This document shows, piece by piece, positions 16,715 to 26,191 of a DNA stretch of 64,000 nt. Below the pieces are notes generated by a model that saw nothing but the letters and a program-made list of their open reading frames with translations, was not told where the DNA came from and made no database searches. Source of the DNA: Tateyamaria sp. syn59. GTDB lineage: Bacteria; Pseudomonadota; Alphaproteobacteria; Rhodobacterales; Rhodobacteraceae. Where the stretch lies: NCBI RefSeq assembly GCF_007995245.1, contig NZ_VCBA01000012.1, positions 1 through 64,000 on the forward strand, read 5' to 3'. The stretch's first letter is position 1. Each line of letters opens with the position of its first letter. The translations under genes and the position numbers were made by a program.

Positions 16715-16901
16715 TCCGGTTTTCAACAGTGTCGCCCTGGTCGCGCGCAGCGATGCGTTGATGCGGTCGAGCATGGAAGCGATTGTCATGTCGCAACAGG
16801 CGTGCGCCGTGGCGGAACGGTTGCGCGAAGAGTTGGGCTATGAGTGCCTGGGTGCCGATGTTCTGCATCCGACGCTGCGCCAATGGGCGGGGCAATCTTG
16901 A
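16701..16901 (+). CDS. Small ORF between bchX and bchY (66 residues), unrecognised
   Basis: The ATG is preceded by GGAGGTGATT (16690-16699), complementary over its whole length to the 3' end of 16S rRNA, a far stronger site than those of bchX or bchY. The gene overlaps the end of bchX by 14 bases, and its TGA overlaps a possible TTG start of bchY (TTGA, 16898-16901). The product is helical and acidic/basic mixed, with a Met-rich stretch ALMRSSMEAIVMSQQ and two Cys (QQACAV, GYECLG); no signal peptide or membrane segment is visible. I do not recognise the family. It could be an accessory factor of chlorophyllide reductase or merely a coupling peptide that loads ribosomes onto bchY. Confidence 0.6.
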   Translation: MTTPDPVFNSVALVARSDALMRSSMEAIVMSQQACAVAERLREELGYECLGADVLHPTLRQWAGQS

Positions 16902-18466
16902 GCACCAAGGTCACATATGACGCCTCGGAAGAGGTTGTGGTGACCGAAGGCCACCCGCGCGAGGCAGAGATGCCGCGTGGCGAGGCGCCTGTCGACGGGC
17001 TGGGATGTCATTCCGGGTCCGAGATGGAGAAGGCTGCGCGGATGGCGGGCAACTCCGAGATGCTGGACAAGTTTGCCGAAGACTATCCGCAAGGGCCGCA
17101 TGACAAACCGCAGAGCATGTGCCCTGCCTTTGGCTCGTTGCGCGTGGGGCTGCGGATGCGTCGCACCGCCACTGTGCTGAGCGGGTCGGCCTGCTGTGTC
17201 TATGGCCTGACCTTTGTGTCCCATTTCTATGGGGCGCGGCGGTCTGTGGGCTATGTGCCCTTCAACTCGGAAACGCTGGTGACCGGCAAGCTGTTCGAGG
17301 ACATTCGCGAGAGCGTTCACGACCTGGCCGATCCCGAGAAATACGACGCCATTGTCGTGACGAACCTGTGTGTTCCGACCGCATCCGGCGTGCCGTTGCG
17401 GCTGTTGCCCAACGAGATCAATGGTGTCCGGATCGTCGGGATCGACGTGCCCGGATTTGGTATTCCCACTCATGCTGAAGCCAAGGATGTTCTGGCTGGA
17501 GCGATGTTGAACTATGCCCGCGCCGAAGTGGAGGCGGGGCCGGTGGCTGCTCCCGTGGGTGGGAAATCCGATCGCCCGACCGTGGCGCTGCTGGGCGAGA
17601 TGTTCCCGGCGGACCCCATGATGATCGGGCAGATGCTGGCGCCTTTGGGACTTGCGGCGGGGCCGGTTGTGCCATGTCGCGAGTGGCGCGAGCTATACGC
17701 GGCTTTGGACAGTGCGGTCGTGGCGGCGGTGCATCCGTTCTACACGGCGGCTGTGCGTGAGTTTGAGGCGGCTGGTCGGCCTATTGTTGGCTCGGCCCCT
17801 GTGGGTCGTGATGGCACGGCGGCGTGGTTGAAAGCCATTGGCGAGGCGCATGGCTGTTCGGCCGAGCAGATTGCCGAGGCGCAGAATGCGATGTTGCCTG
17901 CGATTTCCGGTGCGCTCGGTGCGATGCCGATCAAGGGGACCATTACGCTGTCGGGCTATGAAGGGTCCGAATTGCTGGTCGCCCGTCTGCTGATCGAGAG
18001 TGGAGCGGAGGTGCCTTATGTGGGCACGGCCTGTCCGCGCACGCCTTGGAATGCCGAGGATCAGGCGTGGCTTGAGGCCAAGGGCGTGAAGGTCAAGTTC
18101 CGCGCGTCTCTGGAAGATGATTGTGCGGCAATGGAGGCTGTGAAGCCCGACCTCGCCATCGGTACCACCCCCGTGGTGCAGAAGGCCAAGGAGCTGGGTG
18201 TTCCGGGCTTGTATTTCACCAACCTGATTTCAGCGCGGCCCTTGATGGGACCTGCGGGCGCTGGATCGCTGGCGCAGGTCATCAATGCGGCCATCGCCAA
18301 CAAGGGGCGCATGGATCACATGCGGGAGTTCTTTGAGGGTGTTGGCGAGGGCGACACCGCTGGCGTCTGGGAAGGCGATCCGAATGTGCGGCCCGATTTC
18401 CGTGCGCAGAACGCCAAGAAACTGGAACGTCAGGCCAAGGCCGCGAAGGCGGCGGAGATGATCTGA
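16883..18466 (+). CDS. bchY: Chlorophyllide reductase subunit Y
   Basis: A 527-residue NifD-like subunit of chlorophyllide reductase, which reduces the C7-C8 double bond with BchZ and BchX. Cysteine-bearing stretches [28 protein letters not shown] and [10 protein letters not shown] carry the putative 4Fe-4S ligands. The start is either ATG 16883 or TTG 16898; the latter overlaps the stop of the small upstream ORF. Homology begins shortly after both. A repeat element lies between its stop and bchZ. Confidence 0.93.
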   Translation: MGGAILSTKVTYDASEEVVVTEGHPREAEMPRGEAPVDGLGCHSGSEMEKAARMAGNSEMLDKFAEDYPQGPHDKPQSMCPAFGSLRVGLRMRRTATVLSGSACCVYGLTFVSHFYGARRSVGYVPFNSETLVTGKLFEDIRESVHDLADPEKYDAIVVTNLCVPTASGVPLRLLPNEINGVRIVGIDVPGFGIPTHAEAKDVLAGAMLNYARAEVEAGPVAAPVGGKSDRPTVALLGEMFPADPMMIGQMLAPLGLAAGPVVPCREWRELYAALDSAVVAAVHPFYTAAVREFEAAGRPIVGSAPVGRDGTAAWLKAIGEAHGCSAEQIAEAQNAMLPAISGALGAMPIKGTITLSGYEGSELLVARLLIESGAEVPYVGTACPRTPWNAEDQAWLEAKGVKVKFRASLEDDCAAMEAVKPDLAIGTTPVVQKAKELGVPGLYFTNLISARPLMGPAGAGSLAQVINAAIANKGRMDHMREFFEGVGEGDTAGVWEGDPNVRPDFRAQNAKKLERQAKAAKAAEMI

Positions 18467-18496
18467 TGTTGGCGCGGGTGACATATTCCTGGAGCG

Positions 18497-18543
18497 AGGG
18501 GCCAGCCCCTCACACTCCCCGCGGTTTATCTGGCGAAATGAAG
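18497..18543 (+). repeat. Dispersed hairpin-tail repeat, copy in bchY-bchZ gap
   Basis: Hairpin AGGGGC-CA-GCCCCT (18497-18510) followed by CCCCGC and the tail GGTTTATCTGGCGAAATGAA (18523-18542). The tail is shared exactly with the copy inside bchB (61313-61369) and closely with those at 40858 and 29353. It fills most of the 94-base bchY-bchZ gap. Confidence 0.8.
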
Positions 18544-18560
18544 CAGAGGGGGCGTTCCCC

Positions 18561-20051
18561 ATGCTGATCATGGACCACGACAGGGCCGGTGGGTATTGGG
18601 GCGCGGTCTATGCGTTCTGTGCCGTGAAGGGTCTGCAGTGTGTGATTGACGGGCCTGTGGGGTGCGAGAACCTGCCGGTGACCTCTGTGCTGCACTACAC
18701 CGACGCCTTGCCGCCGCATGAGTTGCCGATTGTCACCACAGGTCTGGGCGAGGAAGAGCTGGGCCGGGATGGGACCGAGGGCGCGATGAAGCGGGCCTGG
18801 GGCACGCTTGATCCGGCGCTGCCTGCCGTTGTTGTCACCGGCTCCATCGCCGAGATGATCGGGGGCGGTGTCACGCCCCAAGGCACCAACATTCAGAGAT
18901 TTCTGCCACGCACCATCGACGAAGATCAGTGGGAAGCAGCAGACCGGGCCATGACCTGGATCTTTACCGAGTTCGGTATGACCAAGGGTCGGATGCCCCG
19001 CGAGGCCAAGCGGGAGGAAAGTGCGAAGCCTCGTGTCAACATCCTGGGTCCGATGTACGGCACGTTCAACATGCCGTCGGACCTGGCGGAGATCCGGCGC
19101 CTTGTTGAAGGCATCGGGTGCGAGGTCAACATGGTTATGCCACTGGGCGCCCATGTGGCCGAAATGCGAAATCTGGTGAATGCGGATGTGAACATCTGCA
19201 TGTACCGCGAGTTCGGGCGCGGATTGTGTGAGCTTCTTGCCAAGCCATACCTGCAAGCCCCGATAGGGGTCGAGAGTACGACCAAGTTCCTGCGCGCACT
19301 GGGGACCTTGGTCGGCCTCGACCCCGAACCTTTTATCCAGCGCGAAAAGCATTCGACGCTGAAGCCTGTGTGGGACCTGTGGCGGTCCGTGACGCAGGAT
19401 TTCTTTGCCACGGCCAGCTTTGCCGTGGTGGCGAACGAGACCTATGCCCGTGGGCTGCGCTTGTTCCTTGAGGATGACATGGGCCTGCCTTGCGCATTCG
19501 CGACGGCGCGGGTGGCGGGCAAGAAGACCAACAACGAGGAAGTGCGCGCCTGGATGGGGCAGAAGCGGCCCTTGGTCGTGTTCGGGTCCATCAACGAGAA
19601 GATGTATCTGGCCGAGATGAAGGGTGGGCATGGCCCCAGCCCTGCGTTCATTCCCGCCAGCTTCCCCGGTGCCGCGATCCGGCGGGCCACGGGGACGCCG
19701 TTCATGGGTTATGCGGGCGCTACTTACGTCATTCAGGAGGTTTGTAACGGCCTCTTTGACGCGCTGTTCCACATTCTGCCCTTGGCCACCGATATGGACG
19801 CGGCCGAGGCGACACCGACGACCCTGCGCCGTGACTTCCCCTGGGATGCCGATGCGCAGGCCATGCTCGACAAGATTGTCGAGCAGCACCCCATCCTGAC
19901 CCGGATTTCCGCGGCCAAGACCCTGCGCGATGCGGCTGAGCAAGCAGCCCTCGCCCAAGGCGCGGACCGGGTCGTGATCGAGACCGTGCGCGCCTTAGAC
20001 CCGGCTTTGGCCGGGTCGTCAGACAACGTTTCCGAAGGAGGAACAGCATGA
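18561..20051 (+). CDS. bchZ: Chlorophyllide reductase subunit Z
   Basis: A 496-residue NifK-like subunit pairing with BchY. Seen are the N-terminal [15 protein letters not shown] with a cluster Cys, [11 protein letters not shown], and a C-terminal extension of about 80 residues ([17 protein letters not shown]) of the PCP-reductase type, related to the C-terminus of BchB. pufQ overlaps its stop by 4 bases, so bch and puf genes can be read as one superoperon. Confidence 0.95.
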   Translation: MLIMDHDRAGGYWGAVYAFCAVKGLQCVIDGPVGCENLPVTSVLHYTDALPPHELPIVTTGLGEEELGRDGTEGAMKRAWGTLDPALPAVVVTGSIAEMIGGGVTPQGTNIQRFLPRTIDEDQWEAADRAMTWIFTEFGMTKGRMPREAKREESAKPRVNILGPMYGTFNMPSDLAEIRRLVEGIGCEVNMVMPLGAHVAEMRNLVNADVNICMYREFGRGLCELLAKPYLQAPIGVESTTKFLRALGTLVGLDPEPFIQREKHSTLKPVWDLWRSVTQDFFATASFAVVANETYARGLRLFLEDDMGLPCAFATARVAGKKTNNEEVRAWMGQKRPLVVFGSINEKMYLAEMKGGHGPSPAFIPASFPGAAIRRATGTPFMGYAGATYVIQEVCNGLFDALFHILPLATDMDAAEATPTTLRRDFPWDADAQAMLDKIVEQHPILTRISAAKTLRDAAEQAALAQGADRVVIETVRALDPALAGSSDNVSEGGTA

Positions 20052-20278
20052 CTGACATGACATCGAACGTGGTCACCGAGACCCATGCGAAAAAGCGCAA
20101 TGGCGAGCGGACCGAGTTCATGGTCTATTTCGCGATCATCTTTGTGGCGACCCTGCCGCTGGCCTGCCTGACCTGGGCACTGGCCGCGATCAAGTCGCGC
20201 AGCTTCACCGAAAAAGGGCCGATGGCCAGGGCCTGGACTCAGGCGCGGATCATCACGCCGATGATCTTCAACGCGTGA
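20048..20278 (+). CDS. pufQ: PufQ, cytochrome-subunit-like regulator of bacteriochlorophyll synthesis
   Basis: A 76-residue protein with one transmembrane helix ([25 protein letters not shown]) and a basic C-terminus. PufQ at the head of the puf operon promotes early steps of bacteriochlorophyll synthesis or pigment delivery. Length and location match the family. It is translationally coupled to bchZ by ATGA overlap. Confidence 0.9.
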   Translation: MTDMTSNVVTETHAKKRNGERTEFMVYFAIIFVATLPLACLTWALAAIKSRSFTEKGPMARAWTQARIITPMIFNA

Positions 20279-20383
20279 CCTGCACCGATACATATCATCG
20301 AATTCTCGGCTTATGTGCGCCTGCCGAGACACGAGACTGGACGCCTGGCAACAGGTGGACAGAGCCCGGAGGGGGCAACCCCG

Positions 20384-20419
20384 ATGGACCCGGCCGCGGG
20401 GTGCGCGGCGTCAGCTTAA
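20384..20419 (+). CDS. Possible pufK-like leader peptide (11 codons)
   Basis: A GGAGGGGG stretch at 20378-20383 region precedes ATG 20384; the short frame encodes MDPAAGCAASA and stops at 20417-20419, just ahead of the pufB Shine-Dalgarno (CCGGAGG). In Rhodobacter sphaeroides a short pufK leader occupies the same place and modulates translation of pufB. The match is by position only; sequence similarity cannot be judged for such a short frame. Confidence 0.3.
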   Translation: MDPAAGCAASA

Positions 20420-20437
20420 AATTCCGGAGGAATTCCT

Positions 20438-20593
20438 ATGGCTGAAAACCTGTCTTTCACAGGTCTCACAGACGAGCAGGCGCAAGAGCTGCACGCTGTC
20501 TACATGAGCGGGCTCTGGCTTTTCACAGCCGTGGCCGTTGTCGCTCACTTGGCAACGTACATCTGGCGTCCCTGGTTCGCGAACGGTTGGTAG
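20438..20593 (+). CDS. pufB: Light-harvesting 1 beta polypeptide
   Basis: A 51-residue LH1 beta chain: a polar N-terminus ([20 protein letters not shown]), one transmembrane helix and the pigment-binding [14 protein letters not shown], whose His ligates bacteriochlorophyll. CCGGAGG precedes the ATG. First structural gene of the puf operon; too short for many gene callers. Confidence 0.95.
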   Translation: MAENLSFTGLTDEQAQELHAVYMSGLWLFTAVAVVAHLATYIWRPWFANGW

Positions 20594-20602
20594 GGACAAG
20601 AC

Positions 20603-20761
20603 ATGGCAAAGTTCTACAAGATCTGGCTCATTTTTGATCCCCGCCGCGTGTTCGTTGCGCAAGGCGTCTTTCTGTTCCTGCTGGCAGCGATGATTCACCT
20701 CGTCCTGCTGAGCACGGAACACTTCAACTGGTTCGAACTGGCGGCGCAAACCGCCCAGTAA
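20603..20761 (+). CDS. pufA: Light-harvesting 1 alpha polypeptide
   Basis: A 52-residue LH1 alpha chain beginning [20 protein letters not shown], followed by a transmembrane helix with the ligand His in [11 protein letters not shown] and the C-terminal NWFELA. It is 9 bases downstream of pufB. A strong hairpin follows. Confidence 0.95.
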   Translation: MAKFYKIWLIFDPRRVFVAQGVFLFLLAAMIHLVLLSTEHFNWFELAAQTAQ

Positions 20762-20789
20762 GCACTGGTCCGAAGGGATCCAAGACAGC

Positions 20790-20831
20790 GCTGCGGGCGG
20801 GGCATAAAGTGCGCCCCTGCCTGCCCGCAGC
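20790..20831 (+). ncRNA. pufA-pufL intercistronic mRNA-stabilising hairpin
   Basis: A 9-bp outer stem GCTGCGGGC / GCCCGCAGC encloses a second stem GGGGC / GCCCC. In Rhodobacter the equivalent pufBA-pufLM hairpin protects the upstream LH1 message from 3' decay and sets the excess of LH1 over reaction-centre subunits. There is no T tract, so it is not a classic terminator. Confidence 0.8.
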
Positions 20832-20906
20832 AAATCAATTCTGACGACAAAAGACGGCTGACGTGCCCAGAGGGGGCCCGCGCCGCCAAACGCGGAGACG
20901 TACGAG

Positions 20907-21770
20907 ATGGCACTGCTATCCTTCGAACGAAAGTATCGCGTCCGCGGAGGGACGCTGATCGGCGGCGATCTGTTCGACTTCTGGGTCGGCCCATTCTACG
21001 TGGGCTTTTTCGGGGTCACGACTGCCTTTTTCTCATTGCTGGGCACCATCCTGATTTTCTGGGGTGCATCGCAGCAGGGCACATTCAACCCCTGGCTTAT
21101 CAACATCGCACCACCGGACCTGAGCTACGGTCTGGGCATGGCGCCGCTGCTGGAAGGCGGGCTGTGGCAGATCATAACGATCTGTGCGACCGGTGCGTTC
21201 ATCTCATGGGCGCTGCGCGAGGTTGAGATCTGCCGCAAGCTGGGCATGGGCTACCATGTGCCCATCGGCTTTGCCTTTGCGATCTTTGCCTATGTGACGC
21301 TGGTGATCTTCCGCCCGCTTCTGATGGGCGCGTGGGGGCATGGGTTCCCGTACGGGATCTTCAGCCACCTCGATTGGGTGAGCAACACGGGCTACGCCTA
21401 TCTGCACTTCCACTACAACCCGGCGCACATGCTGGCGGTCACGCTGTTCTTCACGACCACGCTGGCGCTGGCGCTGCACGGCGCGCTGATCCTGTCCGCT
21501 GCCAACCCCGAGGAAGGCGAGCTGGCCAAGACTCCCGATCACGAGGACACGTTCTTCCGTGACTTCATTGGCTATTCTATCGGCACCTTGGGCATTCACC
21601 GCCTTGGCTGGCTGCTGGCGATCAACGCCGGGTTCTGGAGTGCGATCTGCATCATCATCTCCGGCCCGGTCTGGACCGCTGGCTGGCCCGAATGGTGGAA
21701 CTGGTGGCTGAACCTGCCCATCTGGGGCGCCGATCCGCTGCCTGTCTATCAATCCGGATTTGGGGGCTAA
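20907..21770 (+). CDS. pufL: Photosynthetic reaction centre L subunit
   Basis: A 287-residue five-helix membrane protein ([20 protein letters not shown]) binding pigments, quinone and iron. Conserved stretches include [29 protein letters not shown] with the special-pair and accessory-pigment His residues and [12 protein letters not shown] and [10 protein letters not shown] with iron-ligating His. Length is near the family norm with a slightly longer C-terminus ([11 protein letters not shown]). pufM follows 4 bases later. Confidence 0.97.
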   Translation: MALLSFERKYRVRGGTLIGGDLFDFWVGPFYVGFFGVTTAFFSLLGTILIFWGASQQGTFNPWLINIAPPDLSYGLGMAPLLEGGLWQIITICATGAFISWALREVEICRKLGMGYHVPIGFAFAIFAYVTLVIFRPLLMGAWGHGFPYGIFSHLDWVSNTGYAYLHFHYNPAHMLAVTLFFTTTLALALHGALILSAANPEEGELAKTPDHEDTFFRDFIGYSIGTLGIHRLGWLLAINAGFWSAICIIISGPVWTAGWPEWWNWWLNLPIWGADPLPVYQSGFGG

Positions 21771-21774
21771 GATC

Positions 21775-22764
21775 ATGGCTGTTGAATATCAAAACATCTT
21801 CACCCAGGTCCAAGTTCAGGGGAACCCCGAATGGGGCATGGACGACAGCGGCGAGATGACGAAGGAGCGCGTTGGGCGCCCCTGGTTCTCGACCCTCGCC
21901 GGTTGGCTGGGCAATGCGCAGATCGGACCGATCTATCTGGGTTGGACCGGTATGGTGTCGCTGGCCACAGGCCTGATCTGGTTCGTGATGGTCGGCATCT
22001 CGATGCTGAGCCAGGTCGGCTACTCGATCCCCGAGTTCATCCGGCAACTGTTCTGGCTGGCGCTTGAACCGCCATCGCCGGAATACGGCCTAAGCATGCC
22101 GCCGCTTGATGAGGGTGGCTGGTACATCATCGCCAGCTTCTTTCTGTTGGTGTCGGTGATGACGTGGCTGCTGCGGTCTTACCTGCTGGCGGCCGAGCAC
22201 AAGATGGGCAAGCACGTGTTCTGGGCCTTTGCGTCCGCCGTGTGGCTGTTCCTCGTGCTGGGTCTGTTCCGTCCGGTTCTGATGGGATCGTGGAGCGAGG
22301 CCGTGCCTTACGGTATCTTCCCGCACCTTGATTGGACCACGGCGTTCTCGATCCGCTACGGCAACCTTTACTACAACCCGTTCCACTGTCTTTCGATCGT
22401 GTTCCTGTATGGCTCTGTCCTGCTGTTCTGCATGCATGGCGGCACCATTCTGGCGGTTACCCGCTATGGCGGCGACCGCGAGTTGGAGCAGATCTATGAC
22501 CGCGGCACGGCGACGGAGCGGGCGGCCCTGTTCTGGCGCTGGACCATGGGGTTCAACGCGACCATGGAGGGGATCCACCGATGGGCCTGGTGGTTTGCCG
22601 TGCTGACACCCATCACGGGCGGTATTGGCATCCTGCTGACCGGGACGGTCGTGGACAACTGGTTCATCTGGGCGCAGGAGCACAACTTTGCTCCGATGTA
22701 TGACGGCGCCTATGGCTACGAAGACTATGGCTCCTACGAAGCCTTTATCGGGCAGGAGGACTGA
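21775..22764 (+). CDS. pufM: Photosynthetic reaction centre M subunit
   Basis: A 329-residue partner of PufL, starting [16 protein letters not shown]. The pigment region [27 protein letters not shown] and the later His-containing MHGGTILAV and [10 protein letters not shown] stretches are typical. The ATG at 21775 is preferred to an in-frame alternative 15 bases upstream that overlaps pufL. Overlap-free junction with pufC (2 bases). Confidence 0.97.
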   Translation: MAVEYQNIFTQVQVQGNPEWGMDDSGEMTKERVGRPWFSTLAGWLGNAQIGPIYLGWTGMVSLATGLIWFVMVGISMLSQVGYSIPEFIRQLFWLALEPPSPEYGLSMPPLDEGGWYIIASFFLLVSVMTWLLRSYLLAAEHKMGKHVFWAFASAVWLFLVLGLFRPVLMGSWSEAVPYGIFPHLDWTTAFSIRYGNLYYNPFHCLSIVFLYGSVLLFCMHGGTILAVTRYGGDRELEQIYDRGTATERAALFWRWTMGFNATMEGIHRWAWWFAVLTPITGGIGILLTGTVVDNWFIWAQEHNFAPMYDGAYGYEDYGSYEAFIGQED

Positions 22765-22766
22765 TC

Positions 22767-23888
22767 ATGCTACCCAAGTGGTTTACAGACTGGAACAGGG
22801 AAAACCCGACCAATGTCTTCGGGCCCGCCATCGCCATCGGTATCGTGGGCAGTGCTGTCTTTGTCGCCGCGCTGGTGGTGACATGGGGCAATCCGTACCA
22901 GACCGAGAGCATGCAGACGGGCCCACGCGGCACGGGCATGTCGGTGCCGGAGTACAACGTGTCACGCCTGGCACCAGACCCGGATATCGAAAACTACTAC
23001 ACCGAAGCGCCTTACATCCCGGAAGGGGGTGAGGAGCTGGCCAAGGACATCTACGAGAATGTCCAGGTGCTGGGTGATCTGACCGAGGACAACTTCAACC
23101 GTGTGATGCTGGCCATCACGCAGTGGGTGTCACCGGAAGAGGGTTGCGCCTATTGCCACGGTGATGTCGATATCTCGGAATACGGCGCAGATGACCTTTA
23201 CACCAAGGTCGTCAGCCGCCGCATGATCCAGATGACCCAGAACCTCAACGAGAACTGGGCCGGGCACGTCAATGCGATCGAGGAGGTCGGTGTGAACTGC
23301 TACACCTGCCACCGCGGTGAGCATGTGCCGAGCGACATCTGGTTCAACGTCACGCCGGTGAACGAGAATGTCAGCGGGTGGGCTGCGGATCAGAACCGTG
23401 CCACGGCGATGTCGTCCTCGACCTCGCTGCCGTCTTCGGCCTTGGAGGTTTATCTGACGGACTATGACAGCCAGGTGAATGTCCATGATCTGGACAGTCG
23501 TGTGGCCGGTGTTCCAGGTCTCGATGACGAGGTCCATACAATCCAGAAGACCGAGATGACCTATTCGCTGATGAATTACTTCTCGAACTCGCTGGGTGTG
23601 AACTGTGTGTTCTGCCACAACAGCCGCGCCTTCTATGACCCTGCGCAATACACGCCGCAATGGGGGATCGCGCAGCTGGGTCGTCAGATGGTGATCGAGA
23701 TGAACCAGGAGTACCTGATCCCACTGAAGGATACGTATCCGCCGGAACGTCTGGGTCCGATCTTTGCCGATGCGCCCAAGGCGGCGTGCCGGACCTGCCA
23801 CAAGGGCTATCAGCGGCCGCTGCAGGGCATGAACGTGATTGCCGACTGGCCGGAACTGGCGACGACGGGTGCGCCTGTTTACGAGTGA
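22767..23888 (+). CDS. pufC: Reaction centre tetrahaem cytochrome c subunit
   Basis: A 373-residue periplasmic cytochrome that re-reduces the photo-oxidised special pair. Four haem motifs are visible: CAYCH (127-131), CYTCH (178-182), CVFCH (280-284) and CRTCH (341-345). The N-terminal hydrophobic segment (about 17-39) has no lipobox Cys and probably anchors the protein as an uncleaved helix. AGGAGGA lies 6 bases before the ATG. Its presence in place of pufX is common in Roseobacter-group phototrophs. Confidence 0.96.
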   Translation: MLPKWFTDWNRENPTNVFGPAIAIGIVGSAVFVAALVVTWGNPYQTESMQTGPRGTGMSVPEYNVSRLAPDPDIENYYTEAPYIPEGGEELAKDIYENVQVLGDLTEDNFNRVMLAITQWVSPEEGCAYCHGDVDISEYGADDLYTKVVSRRMIQMTQNLNENWAGHVNAIEEVGVNCYTCHRGEHVPSDIWFNVTPVNENVSGWAADQNRATAMSSSTSLPSSALEVYLTDYDSQVNVHDLDSRVAGVPGLDDEVHTIQKTEMTYSLMNYFSNSLGVNCVFCHNSRAFYDPAQYTPQWGIAQLGRQMVIEMNQEYLIPLKDTYPPERLGPIFADAPKAACRTCHKGYQRPLQGMNVIADWPELATTGAPVYE

Positions 23889-23895
23889 TGGGTTT

Positions 23896-23920
23896 GGCGG
23901 GCGACACGCCCGCCTTACGA
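23896..23920 (+). repeat. REP-like hairpin after pufC
   Basis: GGCGGGCG-ACA-CGCCCGCC (23896-23914) followed by TTACGA, 8 bases after the pufC stop. It may act as a 3' stabilising hairpin for the puf message. The same stem appears inverted inside the ABC ATPase gene at 36002-36020. Confidence 0.75.
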
Positions 23921-24063
23921 TTTTCGCCCCGGTGCGGGCGCAGCAAGATGTGGCGTGGGCGGTTTGCGCCGTCCCCGCGACGCCAGGCGCGGGTCATCGG
24001 CTTCCTTGACCCACGTGCGGGATCGTTTGATCCCGGTTCCCTTCCTGTTGGCTACAGGAACCT

Positions 24064-24100
24064 GGCGTCGTGCTTGAACCCTCAGGCACGACGCCTTTTT
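24064..24100 (+). terminator. Rho-independent terminator of the puf operon
   Basis: Stem GGCGTCGTGC (24064-24073) / GCACGACGCC (24086-24095) followed by TTTTT. It lies in the 267-base pufC-dxs gap, which otherwise holds a REP-like hairpin, a small GGGATC/GATCCC hairpin near 24019 and no gene I can support. Confidence 0.85.
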
Positions 24101-24155
24101 GCCCCAGGGGTCCGCGCGGCAAGGCGGGCGGGGCGGCATGAGGAGGATGTGCGCA

Positions 24156-26087
24156 ATGACCCATTCGATGACTAAGACACCGCTGCTGGATACGGTTGCT
24201 GGGCCGGCGGATTTGAAACGGCTGAACGATGCGGAGTTGGGGCAGTTGGCGCATGAGCTGCGCGCTGACGTGATTGATGCTGTCAGCCGGACGGGCGGGC
24301 ATCTGGGGTCGTCCCTTGGCGTCGTTGAGTTGACGGTGGGCATTCACGCCGTGTTCGACACCCCACGCGACAAGCTGATCTGGGATGTCGGGCACCAGTG
24401 CTATCCGCACAAGATCCTGACGGGCCGCCGTCATCGCATGGGGACTTTGCGCCAGAAGGACGGCTTGAGCGGGTTCACCAAGCGGGCTGAGAGTGATTTC
24501 GATCCCTTTGGGGCGGCGCATTCCTCGACCTCGATTTCGGCTGCGCTTGGCTTCACTGTGGGCCGTGACATGGGCATGCCCACGGGCGACGCGGTCGCTG
24601 TGATCGGCGATGGGTCGATCTCTGCCGGTATGGCCTATGAGGCGCTGAACAATGCGGGGCACGAGGGGCGGCGGCTGTTCGTGATCCTAAACGACAATGA
24701 GATGTCGATTGCGCCGCCCACAGGGGCCATGAGCACATACCTGTCGAACCTCTCTCGTAACTCGCCCTTTGCCCCGCTGCACGCCATTGCCGAGGGGATG
24801 GAGGCTGCCCTGCCCAAACCCATGCGCGACGGCGCCCGCCGTGCACGTGAAATGGTCACTGGCGTAGAGAGCCGGGGCACCTTCTTTGAAGAGCTGGGGT
24901 TTGACTATATCGGGCCTATCGACGGCCATGACATGGAGCAGGTGCTGGGTGTCCTGCGCGCGGCAAAGACTCGCGCGACCGGCCCTGTTCTGATCCATGC
25001 CTGCACGGTCAAGGGCAAGGGTTATGCCCCCGCCGAGGGGTCGGCGGACAAGTATCACGGCGTGTCCAAGTTCGATGTTGAGACGGGAGAACAGTCGAAG
25101 GGCAAGAGCAACGCGCCCTCCTATACATCGGTCTTTGGCGAGACGCTGACCGATCTGGCGTCCAAGGACCCGTCCATCGTCGCCGTCACTGCCGCAATGC
25201 CGTCTGGCACCGGCGTCAACAAGATGGCTGACCGCTTCCCGGCCCGCGTCTTTGACGTGGGCATCGCCGAACAACATGGCGTGACCTTTGCCGCCGGGAT
25301 GGCGGCGTCGGGGCTCAAGCCGTTCTGTGCGATCTACTCGACCTTTTTGCAGCGCGGCTATGACCAGGTGGTGCACGACGTGGTGCTGCAGGGTCTTCCC
25401 GTGCGTTTTGCCATCGACCGGGCCGGGTTGGTCGGTGCCGATGGCGCGACCCATGCGGGCTCGTTCGACATCGGGTACCTCGCGTCGCTGCCGGGCATCG
25501 TCGTGATGGCTGCTGCGGATGAGGCGGAACTGGTCCACATGGTCACAACCGCCGCCGCCCATGACACCGGCCCTATCGCTTTCCGCTACCCGCGGGGCAA
25601 TGGGCGCGGGGTCGAGATGCCGCAACAGGGCGAGGTGCTGGAGATCGGCAAGGGTCGGATGATCCAGGAGGGCGAAGACGTGGCGCTTTTGTCGCTTGGC
25701 ACGCATCTCGATGCCTGCGAACGTGCGGCCGCCCGGCTGGAGGCCGAGGGGCTGTCGGTGTCAATCGCCGATGCCCGCTTTGCCAAGCCGCTCGACATGG
25801 AACTGATCCGCGATCTGGCAGCGCGGCATGATCTGCTGGTTACGGTGGAACAGGGCGCCATGGGCGGCTTTGGCGCCATGGTGCTACAGGCGATGGCGTC
25901 GGAGGGGCTGCTGGATCAGGGCCTCAAAGTGCGCACGATGCATCTGCCAGACCGTTTCATTGATCAGGCGAACCCGGATGAGATGTATGCGGATGCGGGC
26001 CTCACAGCCGAAGACATAGCGAATACGGTGCGGCAGGCGATGCGGCGAATCGAGACGAACGTGGTTGATCTGATCGCAGGTGAATAG
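24156..26087 (+). CDS. dxs: 1-deoxy-D-xylulose-5-phosphate synthase
   Basis: A 643-residue thiamine-diphosphate transketolase-like enzyme for the first step of the MEP isoprenoid pathway. Seen are [17 protein letters not shown], the ThDP/Mg motif [18 protein letters not shown], the second-domain [17 protein letters not shown] with the catalytic Glu, and [18 protein letters not shown]. The ATG at 24156 has AGGAGG 9 bases upstream; the frame opens 57 bases earlier. A PGC-linked dxs is common in purple bacteria and supplies precursors for carotenoids and the bacteriochlorophyll tail; a second chromosomal copy is likely but unseen. Confidence 0.95.
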   Translation: MTHSMTKTPLLDTVAGPADLKRLNDAELGQLAHELRADVIDAVSRTGGHLGSSLGVVELTVGIHAVFDTPRDKLIWDVGHQCYPHKILTGRRHRMGTLRQKDGLSGFTKRAESDFDPFGAAHSSTSISAALGFTVGRDMGMPTGDAVAVIGDGSISAGMAYEALNNAGHEGRRLFVILNDNEMSIAPPTGAMSTYLSNLSRNSPFAPLHAIAEGMEAALPKPMRDGARRAREMVTGVESRGTFFEELGFDYIGPIDGHDMEQVLGVLRAAKTRATGPVLIHACTVKGKGYAPAEGSADKYHGVSKFDVETGEQSKGKSNAPSYTSVFGETLTDLASKDPSIVAVTAAMPSGTGVNKMADRFPARVFDVGIAEQHGVTFAAGMAASGLKPFCAIYSTFLQRGYDQVVHDVVLQGLPVRFAIDRAGLVGADGATHAGSFDIGYLASLPGIVVMAAADEAELVHMVTTAAAHDTGPIAFRYPRGNGRGVEMPQQGEVLEIGKGRMIQEGEDVALLSLGTHLDACERAAARLEAEGLSVSIADARFAKPLDMELIRDLAARHDLLVTVEQGAMGGFGAMVLQAMASEGLLDQGLKVRTMHLPDRFIDQANPDEMYADAGLTAEDIANTVRQAMRRIETNVVDLIAGE

Positions 26088-26142
26088 CGCGCCGCCGTCA
26101 CATTTGGCGAAGTGGTCCCTTCTTCCCTGTTTTAATAAATCC

Positions 26143-26190
26143 CCGCCGGAGGCTCCGACATCTGATGTAGGAGCCTCCGGCGGTCGTATT
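26143..26190. terminator. Bidirectional terminator between dxs and the TPR gene
   Basis: A 14-bp perfect stem CCGCCGGAGGCTCC (26143-26156) / GGAGCCTCCGGCGG (26170-26183) with a 13-base loop and T-rich sequence after it separates the convergent dxs and TPR genes. It marks the end of the first photosynthesis block. Confidence 0.8.
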
Positions 26191-26191
26191 T

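Noticed and set aside
20313-20507. A 64-codon plus-strand frame overlapping pufB
   Set aside because: It lacks a ribosome site, runs out of frame through pufB and has Arg-rich noise composition; the pufB frame is certain.
22765-24155. A pufX gene
   Set aside because: The gene after pufM is a four-haem pufC; no single-helix PufX-like frame follows.
26095-26112. Partial match TTTGGCGAAATGG after dxs to the dispersed repeat tail
   Set aside because: The match is short and broken and has no hairpin; I could not separate it from chance.
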